A stretch of 5,756 nucleotides of DNA from an uncultured Caryophanales bacterium (lineage in GTDB: Bacteria > Bacillota_I > Bacilli_A > RF39 > UBA660): the NCBI GenBank assembly GCA_947168625.1, contig CAMVMQ010000055.1:1-5756 (forward strand), read 5' to 3'. The notes beneath the pieces are model-generated. The model was not told the DNA's origin and made no database searches. It saw nothing but the letters and a program-made list of their open reading frames with translations. The translations under genes and the position numbers were made by a program. Shown piece after piece: positions 1-5,672 of the stretch (its first letter is position 1; each line of letters starts with the position of its first letter).

Positions 1-54
1 AAAGAATGTATTCACTTTTATATTATAACTTTATTATGATGAAGATCAATTTTT

Positions 55-1143
55 TTACATAATGATACTTACCAACAAAGACATAATCATTGCAAAGAAA
101 TTCCATATACCATGAATCATCATATTATTAGCAATATTATCAGTCTTTGTATAGAAATATGCAAGAAATCCACCGAGTACTCCATACGGAAGAGTAGTCA
201 TAATAACATCAATTAATGAATATTCATTAATTGCGTGCATAAAGCCAAATATTAATGACGATGTAATTATGAATATCCAATTATTATTAATGAATCTTCT
301 AATCGTACCCCTAAAAACAACTTCTTCAACAATTGGAGCCCAAAATACAGATAATATTAAAAGCATAATTTTAGGAAGTTTTTCGACTGCCTCCTGATTA
401 ACGGAAGTAGCATTTTTCGTAACAATAATACACAAAAAATTAACGATAATAAAGGAAATGAACATAAAACCATATTTAGGTAAATCATATTCTAAATAAG
501 CACTAAAGTTCTTTTTTAGTTTCTTAAAATCATTAAAAATCTTATCATTAAATAATACTATAACAAGAATAAACATCAAAACATAAAAACAAATTGAAAC
601 TAAGGTAGAGATAAGTATATTGTCTTTAGAAATCATATTTCCCCAAACAAACTGTGAAAAATAAACAAGAACAATAATAATACTACTCCATAATTCATTA
701 TTATTATATTTTACTTTCTTAACTTCAGGTATTTTCTTTTTTTCTTTCTTATTATCTGGTTCACTAATTTTTTTCATTGATAAAAGAATAACAAAATTAA
801 CAATGGCAAGAATAGTAGATACTGTCGTACTTCCAAATATAATACATATTATTGATAAGAATATAAGAAACGCTCTCCTCTTTTCAATATAATTACCAAA
901 GGCTAGTATTAGAATAATAGCATTAGCAATAATACATATAATTGCAGGAACTAAAATAAAATAAATGCCACTATTATTCATCATATCGAGTAATCTATTT
1001 TGAAATTCCACTGGAAAAGAAGAATATACTTTCTCCATAGAACTTAGAGTATTACTATATACAGTATCAGCCTTACTAATTAAATAAACAGAAGAAATCA
1101 TTTGTAATATTGCCGAAATAATAAAATAAATTTTTTTCTTCAT
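55..1143 (-). CDS. CPBP-family intramembrane metalloprotease (CAAX protease / Abi family)
   Basis: This 362-residue, very hydrophobic protein has about eight or more predicted membrane segments, roughly at residues 5-22, 58-83, 91-122, 150-168, 177-199, 223-241, 257-270, 288-302, 315-331 and 345-361. A lysine-rich cytoplasmic-type loop lies at about 124-147. The C-terminal third carries the three hallmark motifs of the CPBP (Rce1/Abi) family: EEVVFR at 273-278 (EExxxR), FGFMH at 299-303 (FxxxH) and HGIWN at 344-348 (HxxxN). In this family the Glu and His residues form the in-membrane active or metal site. Bacterial members variously process prenylated or other peptides or act in bacteriocin self-immunity, so the substrate here is unknown. 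The ATG start has a strong Shine-Dalgarno site, AGAGAGGAG (1150-1158), six bases upstream. Its own promoter precedes it, and read-through from the 135-residue gene is also likely. Family assignment is secure; biological role is not. Confidence 0.9.
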   Translation of the reverse strand: MKKKIYFIISAILQMISSVYLISKADTVYSNTLSSMEKVYSSFPVEFQNRLLDMMNNSGIYFILVPAIICIIANAIILILAFGNYIEKRRAFLIFLSIICIIFGSTTVSTILAIVNFVILLSMKKISEPDNKKEKKKIPEVKKVKYNNNELWSSIIIVLVYFSQFVWGNMISKDNILISTLVSICFYVLMFILVIVLFNDKIFNDFKKLKKNFSAYLEYDLPKYGFMFISFIIVNFLCIIVTKNATSVNQEAVEKLPKIMLLILSVFWAPIVEEVVFRGTIRRFINNNWIFIITSSLIFGFMHAINEYSLIDVIMTTLPYGVLGGFLAYFYTKTDNIANNMMIHGIWNFFAMIMSLLVSIIM

Positions 1144-1164
1144 TTTTAACTCCTCTCTACCATA

Positions 1165-1193
1165 ATATTAACATAAAAGAAAAATAATGTAAA
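1165..1193 (-). promoter_or_regulatory. Promoter of the CPBP protease gene
   Basis: On the minus strand a -35 box TTTACA (1193-1188, 5 of 6 to consensus) is followed after 17 bases by a -10 box TAATAT (1170-1165, 4 of 6). A TGT immediately before the -10 box makes it an extended -10. The predicted start near 1158 gives a leader of about 15 bases that begins at the ribosome site. The -35 box begins five bases after the stop codon of the preceding gene, with no terminator between, so this would be an internal promoter. The prediction is by eye only; AT-rich DNA gives false -10 boxes easily. Confidence 0.5.
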
Positions 1194-1198
1194 TAAAA

Positions 1199-1606
1199 CT
1201 AGAGAGTAAAATGTTCAAGTAATATATTCTTTATTTTATTATCAGCAAGAATATCAATTATTTTTTTTCTTTCCTCCAAATCATTAGATTTTAGAAGAGC
1301 TCCAAGTAAACATAATTTATTAATAGACCCCTTTTTATACTTTTCATAAGAATTATTAATATTAATATAAATAACATTATTATCAGTGCTTTTCAAATCA
1401 TTATAACAAAAAATATAAGCCTTAAATCTATTTCTTTTACTATTATCAAAAATATTCATAACGATATTTCCCTTTACAATCTTATATTGAATATAAACAT
1501 ATTCACCATCTTTTAAATTATACTTAAACACTTTATTTACAAAATCATTGAGAACATCCATGTTCATAAAGTCAATTAAAGATAATCTAAATAACTCATC
1601 ATTCAA
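1199..1606 (-). CDS. Hypothetical protein, 135 residues, TTG start
   Basis: I do not recognise this protein. It is 135 residues, without a signal peptide or membrane segment, rich in Lys, Asn and Ile, and predicted soluble and cytoplasmic. The middle (about 35-85) alternates hydrophobic and polar residues like beta strands, for example YVYIQYKIV and NVIYININ. The C-terminal part (about 90-133) looks helical and contains LGALLKSNDLEERKKI. That arrangement faintly recalls the back half of Rpn-type PD-(D/E)XK nuclease/transposase proteins of Firmicutes, but no convincing catalytic Asp/Glu set is visible, so this is only a suggestion. The start is TTG at 1604-1606: an in-frame TGA lies three codons upstream, no ATG is available before codon 14, and GGTGAT (1617-1612) sits five bases upstream. 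It is transcribed from its own promoter just beyond the mutM terminator and lies 55 bases upstream of the membrane protease gene, possibly as its operon partner. Confidence 0.7.
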   Translation of the reverse strand: MNDELFRLSLIDFMNMDVLNDFVNKVFKYNLKDGEYVYIQYKIVKGNIVMNIFDNSKRNRFKAYIFCYNDLKSTDNNVIYININNSYEKYKKGSINKLCLLGALLKSNDLEERKKIIDILADNKIKNILLEHFTL

Positions 1607-1611
1607 AACAT

Positions 1612-1617
1612 ATCACC
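1612..1617 (-). promoter_or_regulatory. Ribosome binding site GGTGAT fixing the TTG start
   Basis: GGTGAT matches the 3' part of the extended Shine-Dalgarno consensus AGGAGGTGATC and stands five bases before the TTG at 1606. The only nearby ATG (1611-1609) is out of frame, directly abuts the site and hits a stop after two codons, so the TTG is the best-supported start. Confidence 0.6.
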
Positions 1618-1627
1618 ACATATTAAA

Positions 1628-1655
1628 AGTATCACAATTAACTTAAGATAGTCAA
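1628..1655 (-). promoter_or_regulatory. Promoter for the 135-residue gene (and probably the protease)
   Basis: The minus strand shows TTGACT (1655-1650, 5 of 6 to the -35 consensus), a 16-base spacer, and GATACT (1633-1628, 4 of 6 to the -10 consensus) preceded by TGT, an extended -10. The predicted start near 1621 leaves a leader of about 15 bases before the TTG start. The -35 box lies one base beyond the U-run of the mutM terminator, so terminator and promoter are packed back to back. Confidence 0.6.
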
Positions 1656-1656
1656 T

Positions 1657-1693
1657 AAAAAAAGCAAAATGTAACCAAATAGGTTACATTTTG
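1657..1693 (-). terminator. Rho-independent terminator of mutM
   Basis: A perfect 12-base-pair stem is formed by CAAAATGTAACC (1665-1676) and GGTTACATTTTG (1682-1693) around the five-base loop 1677-1681. Read on the minus strand it is followed by C and then seven T (1663-1657). It begins 14 bases past the mutM stop codon. On the plus strand the stem is followed by only three T, so it acts mainly for the minus strand. Confidence 0.92.
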
Positions 1694-1707
1694 TTTAACG
1701 ATATAAA

Positions 1708-2529
1708 TTATTTTTGACATTTAGGACAATAATAAGTACCTCTTCCACCAACTCTTATCTTAACAATTTCTGTATTACATATAGGACACTTACCATTATC
1801 TCTTCCATGGACTAATAATTCTTCTTGAAATAAACCGTGAACACCATCAACAGAACTGTAACTCCTAATAGTGGTACCTCCCTTTTTAATAGCTTCTTCA
1901 AGTACTTCTTTCGTATATTTAATAATATTAAATGCATCTTTCTTAGTAATTTCATTGCATTTTTTCAAAGGATTAATCTTACATAAAAATAATATTTCAT
2001 CAGCATAAATATTACCAATACCTACAATAATACTTTGGTCAAGAAGTACACTCTTAATAGGTAGTCTTTTCTTTCTATATTTTTCTAATAAATAATCACT
2101 AGTAAGATTATCATCCCATGGTTCTAATCCTAATTCTTTTAAAGGACCAATTTTATCAATGTCTTCTTTCTTAATAAGATACATCTTGCCAAACTTTCTT
2201 GTATCCATGTATCTTAATTCCTCACCGTTATCTAAATCAAAAATAACATGTTCATGTTTAAGTATTTCATCATCTTTATTCTTAAAAAAATATTTTCCTT
2301 CCATTCTTAAATGAGATAATAAATAATAATCATCTAAATCAAATAATATAAATTTACCTCTTCTATGCATATCATTAATTCTTTGATTTTTAATATTATT
2401 GATAAAATCTTGAACTTTTGGATAAGCAATAATATTATCATATATAACATTAACATTTTTAATTCTTCTACCAGTAAGTCTTAATCTTAAAGATTCCTTA
2501 ACAGTTTCTACTTCAGGTAATTCTGGCAC
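1708..2529 (-). CDS. mutM: Formamidopyrimidine-DNA glycosylase (8-oxoguanine glycosylase/AP lyase)
   Basis: MutM/Fpg removes 8-oxoguanine and formamidopyrimidines from DNA and cleaves the resulting abasic site by beta,delta-elimination, starting base excision repair. The 273-residue protein has the usual length. It begins (M)PELPEVETV, so Pro2, the Schiff-base nucleophile, and Glu3 are present. Lys59 in MHRRGKFILF corresponds to catalytic Lys57 of the E. coli enzyme. The helix-two-turn-helix signature IIVGIGNIYADEILF is followed by GGTTIRSY and a C-terminal zinc finger C248-x2-C251-x16-C268-x2-C271, with the DNA-binding Arg in GGRGTYYC. The PELPEVE start and this finger separate it from Nei-type endonuclease VIII. 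The start is GTG at 2529 (see the ribosome site entry); an in-frame GTG at 2538 would bury the essential proline. It lies downstream of polA and a small gene, has a likely promoter of its own, and ends at a strong terminator. No coaE follows, unlike in many Bacilli. Confidence 0.97.
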   Translation of the reverse strand: MPELPEVETVKESLRLRLTGRRIKNVNVIYDNIIAYPKVQDFINNIKNQRINDMHRRGKFILFDLDDYYLLSHLRMEGKYFFKNKDDEILKHEHVIFDLDNGEELRYMDTRKFGKMYLIKKEDIDKIGPLKELGLEPWDDNLTSDYLLEKYRKKRLPIKSVLLDQSIIVGIGNIYADEILFLCKINPLKKCNEITKKDAFNIIKYTKEVLEEAIKKGGTTIRSYSSVDGVHGLFQEELLVHGRDNGKCPICNTEIVKIRVGGRGTYYCPKCQK

Positions 2530-2540
2530 AACAATCACAA

Positions 2541-2547
2541 CCTCTCT
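2541..2547 (-). promoter_or_regulatory. mutM ribosome binding site deciding the start
   Basis: AGAGAGG (2547-2541) lies 11 bases before the GTG at 2529 but only two bases before the in-frame GTG at 2538, too close for initiation. GTGAT (2538-2534), which fits the 3' extension of the Shine-Dalgarno consensus, sits four bases from the 2529 start. Both agree with the enzymology, which needs proline directly after the initiator Met. Confidence 0.75.
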
Positions 2548-2550
2548 ATG

Positions 2551-2586
2551 AAATTATTTCCTGGGAAATAATTTGGGAAATAATTT
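2551..2586. repeat. Tandem plus inverted GGGAAATAATTT element
   Basis: Two perfect head-to-tail copies of GGGAAATAATTT occupy 2563-2574 and 2575-2586 on the plus strand, and an inverted copy AAATTATTTCC fills 2551-2561. In the mutM leader RNA the inverted arm can pair with either direct copy: a 10-pair hairpin with a four-base loop, or an 11-pair hairpin with a 14-base loop. The element ends three bases before the mutM ribosome site. It lacks a U-run, so it is not a convincing terminator. The 11-mer GGGAAATAATT also occurs in the polC-polA intergenic terminator region (5655-5645, minus strand). Function is unknown; an operator, a leader-RNA switch or a short intergenic repeat are all possible. 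Confidence 0.8.
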
Positions 2587-2602
2587 ATGTCAAACACATC
2601 TA

Positions 2603-2634
2603 TTATTCTATCAAAAAAAGAACTTAAAATAAAG
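2603..2634 (-). promoter_or_regulatory. Candidate mutM promoter (same module as upstream of polA)
   Basis: The minus strand has TAGAAT (2610-2605, 5 of 6 to the -10 consensus) preceded by TGA, making an extended -10, and by seven T. TTTATT lies 17 bases upstream of it as a poor -35 box. The whole 32-base block matches the polA promoter block (5577-5546) at 26 positions without gaps. The predicted start near 2598 gives a leader of about 69 bases containing the GGGAAATAATTT element. A consensus TTGACA at 2593-2588 has no fitting -10 box. Confidence 0.55.
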
Positions 2635-2648
2635 CCCTTTAATATCTT

Positions 2649-2918
2649 TTACATTTTTTTCCTAACTTTTTCTTTTTTAATACAATTGACACCATTTTCT
2701 ATGTTTTCATTTTTATCTTTTCTAACATTTAAAAATAGCATTTTACTAAAACCATTAGAATTATTAATTAATTCTTGTATTTCTTCTAAATCCATTTCTT
2801 CTAAAAGATTAGGATATCCTGCTTTTTCCAATATATCATGCATTGATAAATTAGAATTACCAAAGTCACCATTTCTATATTTTAACATTATTTCTTTATA
2901 TATTAATATTTTATCCAT
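2649..2918 (-). CDS. Hypothetical small protein, 89 residues, in the polA operon
   Basis: I do not recognise this protein. It is 89 residues, soluble and highly charged, with no membrane segment, signal peptide or Cys/His metal cluster. Helix is likely at about 1-15 and 35-51. The segment 17-35, with NGDFGNSNLSMHDILEKAG and Tyr/Pro just after, looks the most sequence-specific. The C-terminus (about 67-89) is strongly basic, ending KKEKVRKKM, which could contact nucleic acid. Its ATG at 2918 lies 30 bases after the polA stop codon, with AGAAGTTGAT (2931-2922) as a ribosome site, so it is probably co-transcribed with polA. It stands where mutM would directly follow polA in many Firmicutes. A longer antisense frame exists, but it reads as an unstructured hydrophobic shadow. 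Reality of the gene is likely; its function is unknown. Confidence 0.7.
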   Translation of the reverse strand: MDKILIYKEIMLKYRNGDFGNSNLSMHDILEKAGYPNLLEEMDLEEIQELINNSNGFSKMLFLNVRKDKNENIENGVNCIKKEKVRKKM

Positions 2919-2948
2919 TAAATCAACTTCTTTCTAATATAAAACAAT

Positions 2949-5522
2949 CTATTTAGCTTCATACCAATTATTTCCCACTTCAATATCTACATCAAGTGGT
3001 ACAGATAAACTATATACTTTAGTCATTGTATTATATACAATATCCTTAACAATATCAAGTTCATCATTATAAACATTAAAGATAAGTTCATCATGTACTT
3101 GCAGTAGCATCTTACTCTTTAACTTCTTTTCATTAAAGATATTATATATTTCTACCATAGCTTTTTTAAGAATATCAGCAGCACTACCTTGAACAGGAGT
3201 ATTAAGTGCCATTCTCTCACCCATACTTCTAACCATATGGTTAGAGCTAGAAAGTTCACTTATAATTCTCTTTCTATTCATAATCGTTTTAACATATCCA
3301 TTCTTTATCGCGGTATCAATCTCTCTATTCATATAATCTTTAACCCCAGGATAAGTTTCAAAATACTTATTAATAAATTCTTTAGCTTCTTTAACAGAAA
3401 TACCTAAGTCCTCTGATAAACCATAACTACTAATACCATAGATAATACCAAAGTTAACAGCCTTAGCTTGTCTTCGCATATTTTTTGTAACTCCCTCTTC
3501 AGGTACATTAAATATATCCATTGCCGTCTTTGTATGAAAGTCAATATTATTATGAAAAGCATTTATTAAATCACTAACACCAGATAAATGAGCAAACATT
3601 CTAAGTTCAATCTGTGAGTAATCCGCGGATAATATAATAGAATTATCTTCAGGTATAAAAGCCTTTCTAATAAGTCTTCCATATTCACTTCTCGCTGGAA
3701 TATTTTGTAAATTTGGTTCAATTGAAGATAATCTTCCTGTTCTTGTTAAAGTCTGAGTATAAATAGTATGAATTCTATTATCATCCTTAACTTCATTAAT
3801 AATACCTTCAATATAAGTACTATATAGTTTAGCTAATGCCCTATATTCAAGTATCTTATTAACAATAGGATAATCTGTAAGTTTCTTTAATACATCAATA
3901 TCTGTAGCATAACCACTCTTATTTTTCTTAGCCCCAGGTAGTTTTAATTTATCAAATAAAATCTCCCCTAACTGTTTAGGAGAATTAATATTAAATTCTT
4001 CTCCAGCATAATTAAAAATATCCTTAGATATTAGTTCTAATTTAATCTTTATCTCTTCACCCATATCTATAAGTACATTTTTATCTACCTTAATACCAGT
4101 AATTTCCATATCAGCAAGTACTCTAGCTAAAGGCATTTCAATATCATTAAATAAACTAATATTATCTTCCTTCATCATTTCTTCTACAAATTTATTCTTT
4201 GTCTCATAAATAAATTTAGCTTTAAGAATACTTCTCTTAATATTCTCTTCATCACTTACTATTTCTTTTTTATCGTATATTGGAATATCATAATCTAGCT
4301 CTTTAGCTAAATAACCAATATCATCCTTCACATCATAGTTAAGAAGATATCCACTAATCATGGTATCAAAAGAAATATTATTAATCTTAATACTATACTT
4401 ATTAAATACCACTAATAATTTCTTTAAATCATAAGTGTACTTAATATATTCATTATCTAAAATACTAGTATTATCTTTAAGAATACTATAAGGTATATAA
4501 CAAGATAACTTACCATTATATAAACTAACCCCATTTAATATAACATCATGATAATTACCAACACTAGTATCAACATATATAGAAGTATCTTCATCAATAA
4601 CTAAATCATTTATATTATCAATTACTTTAACATCAATATTACTATTTTCCTTACTCTTAGGAGTACCTAATTTCTTAATCAAAGAATAAAACTCTAATTC
4701 TTCATAAATATTCTTTAGTTCATCATTATTATCACCAGTATATAATAAATCATCAAACTTAATATCAAGAGGAACATCTCTATATATTGTAACAAGATCT
4801 TTACTATAATAAGCATCTTCTTTACCTTCCACTAACTTGTTATTAGTGGCTCCCCCAATTTTATCAATATTCTCATATATTCCATCTAATGAGCCATATT
4901 CACAAAGTAATTTAATAGCCCCTTTTTCACCTATGCCTTTAACACCAGGAATATTATCCGAAGCATCTCCCATTAAAGACTTCAAATCAATCATCTTAAT
5001 AGGTTCAAAACCATAAGTATCAAAAAAAGTCTTTTTATCCATCATAATATAATCTTTAGTTTTAAGTAGTTTAACAGTAGTCTCATCACTAATAAGCTGT
5101 AATAAATCTTTATCACTACTTACTATTAAAGCTTCATATTTATCATCATTTTCACAGTATTTAGAAATAGTACCAATAATATCATCAGCTTCATATCCCT
5201 CTTTTTCTAAATGTTTAATCCCCATTGCCGTAAGTATTTTTTTAGCTACAGGAAACTGCATCTTCAAATCATCAGGAGTCTCTCTTCTACCACCTTTATA
5301 ATCTTTATACTTTTCATGTCTAAAAGTCTTACCAATATCAAAAGCTACCATCATATACTTAGGATTCTCTTCAGATATAATCTTATTAATCATATTAACA
5401 AAACCATATAATCCATTCGTAGGAAATCCTTTACTATTTCTCATAATAGTCCCAGTATAAGCCGTAGCATAATAACTTCTAAATAATAAATTATTACCAT
5501 CTACTAGTATTACTTTCTCCAT
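2949..5522 (-). CDS. polA: DNA polymerase I (5' nuclease + polymerase, proofreading domain decayed)
   Basis: Pol I removes RNA primers and damaged strands with its 5' nuclease and fills gaps in lagging-strand synthesis and excision repair. From the ATG at 5522 the protein is 857 residues, normal for Bacillota. The 5' nuclease (about 1-290) keeps the metal-binding acidic clusters: Asp8 in VDGNN, EADD (111-114), SSDKDLL with Asp137/Asp139, and LMGDASDNIPG with Asp186/Asp189, plus FRHEKY. The exonuclease-like domain (about 295-460) has VDTS at 317-320 where active enzymes have DTE, keeps FDT at 385-387, and lacks the last catalytic Asp, so proofreading is probably lost, as in Bacillus and Thermus Pol I. 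The polymerase domain has TGRLSSIEPNLQNIP (595-609), motif A DYSQIELR (634-641), motif B with Lys687, Phe691 and Tyr695, TPVQGSAADI, motif C VHDE (809-812) and the terminal NNWYEAK. In-frame TTG (5534) and GTG (5531) starts are rejected because GGTGAT lies between them and the ATG. Confidence 0.98.
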   Translation of the reverse strand: MEKVILVDGNNLLFRSYYATAYTGTIMRNSKGFPTNGLYGFVNMINKIISEENPKYMMVAFDIGKTFRHEKYKDYKGGRRETPDDLKMQFPVAKKILTAMGIKHLEKEGYEADDIIGTISKYCENDDKYEALIVSSDKDLLQLISDETTVKLLKTKDYIMMDKKTFFDTYGFEPIKMIDLKSLMGDASDNIPGVKGIGEKGAIKLLCEYGSLDGIYENIDKIGGATNNKLVEGKEDAYYSKDLVTIYRDVPLDIKFDDLLYTGDNNDELKNIYEELEFYSLIKKLGTPKSKENSNIDVKVIDNINDLVIDEDTSIYVDTSVGNYHDVILNGVSLYNGKLSCYIPYSILKDNTSILDNEYIKYTYDLKKLLVVFNKYSIKINNISFDTMISGYLLNYDVKDDIGYLAKELDYDIPIYDKKEIVSDEENIKRSILKAKFIYETKNKFVEEMMKEDNISLFNDIEMPLARVLADMEITGIKVDKNVLIDMGEEIKIKLELISKDIFNYAGEEFNINSPKQLGEILFDKLKLPGAKKNKSGYATDIDVLKKLTDYPIVNKILEYRALAKLYSTYIEGIINEVKDDNRIHTIYTQTLTRTGRLSSIEPNLQNIPARSEYGRLIRKAFIPEDNSIILSADYSQIELRMFAHLSGVSDLINAFHNNIDFHTKTAMDIFNVPEEGVTKNMRRQAKAVNFGIIYGISSYGLSEDLGISVKEAKEFINKYFETYPGVKDYMNREIDTAIKNGYVKTIMNRKRIISELSSSNHMVRSMGERMALNTPVQGSAADILKKAMVEIYNIFNEKKLKSKMLLQVHDELIFNVYNDELDIVKDIVYNTMTKVYSLSVPLDVDIEVGNNWYEAK

Positions 5523-5526
5523 AATT

Positions 5527-5532
5527 ATCACC
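5527..5532 (-). promoter_or_regulatory. polA ribosome binding site
   Basis: GGTGAT (5532-5527), pairing with the end of 16S rRNA that reads AUCACC, stands four bases before the ATG at 5522. The purine-rich GAAGAAAGAA just upstream may help. The site overlaps the upstream in-frame TTG and GTG codons, which excludes them and sets the protein to begin MEKVILVDGNN, as is usual in the family. Confidence 0.7.
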
Positions 5533-5545
5533 AATTCTTTCTTCT

Positions 5546-5577
5546 TTATTATATCAAAAAAAAGCCTATAAATAAAG
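5546..5577 (-). promoter_or_regulatory. polA promoter with perfect extended -10
   Basis: On the minus strand a consensus -10 box TATAAT (5553-5548) is preceded by TGA, a full extended -10, and by a run of eight T (5563-5556). The -35 region TTTATT, 17 bases upstream, matches consensus at only three positions. The predicted start near 5541 leaves a leader of about 19 bases with the GGTGAT ribosome site. The block recurs upstream of mutM (2634-2603), 26 of 32 positions identical. Confidence 0.65.
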
Positions 5578-5624
5578 GATTTAATTAAATTTTATTGAAT
5601 CTATAATATTTTACATAACTATAC

Positions 5625-5668
5625 AAAAAATATTTCCCAAGAATAATTATTTCCCGGGAAATATTTTT
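5625..5668 (-). terminator. Terminator after the polC-like gene, built from GGGAAAT repeats
   Basis: A perfect 13-base-pair stem joins AAAAATATTTCCC (5626-5638) with GGGAAATATTTTT (5656-5668) around a 17-base loop; on the minus strand the stem runs into six T. It starts five bases past the stop codon. The loop holds a third, direct copy of the motif (ATTTCCC at 5649-5655), giving the self-complementary 14-mer ATTTCCCGGGAAAT at 5649-5662, so a competing fold exists. Termination is likely but the stem is AU-rich with only three G-C pairs. Confidence 0.7.
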
Positions 5669-5672
5669 ATTA

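Noticed and set aside
1..54. Possible terminator after the protease gene, including the small palindrome GAATGTATTC
   Set aside because: Only four-pair stems can be formed and no stem is followed by a U-run; the real terminator, if any, may lie beyond the window.
2588..2593. Consensus -35 hexamer TTGACA on the minus strand before mutM
   Set aside because: At 16-18 bases downstream only TTATTT, TATTTC or ATTTCC occur, none a credible -10 box; the extended -10 just upstream is better.
2587..2937. Plus-strand frame of 116 codons with hydrophobic content
   Set aside because: It lies antisense over the 89-residue gene, starts without a Shine-Dalgarno site, and its Phe/Ile/Ser/Leu-rich composition is what the complement of a Lys/Glu/Asn-rich coding strand gives.
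2966..2976. Another copy of the 11-mer AATTATTTCCC inside polA
   Set aside because: It encodes the G-N-N-W of the conserved polA C-terminus, has no inverted partner nearby, and is best explained by coding constraint.
3189..3407. Plus-strand frame of 72 codons
   Set aside because: It is embedded antisense in the highly conserved polymerase domain of polA and has no plausible ribosome site or recognisable motif.
5211..5411. Plus-strand frame of 66 codons
   Set aside because: It is antisense to the conserved 5' nuclease domain of polA and shows only shadow composition.
5523..5534. Upstream in-frame polA starts TTG (5534) and GTG (5531)
   Set aside because: They overlap the GGTGAT ribosome site and would add four residues not found at the usual MEKVILVDGNN start.
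5554..5580. Run of eight T on the minus strand upstream of polA as a second terminator
   Set aside because: The bases before it can form only a three-pair stem, and the run belongs to the promoter block shared with mutM.
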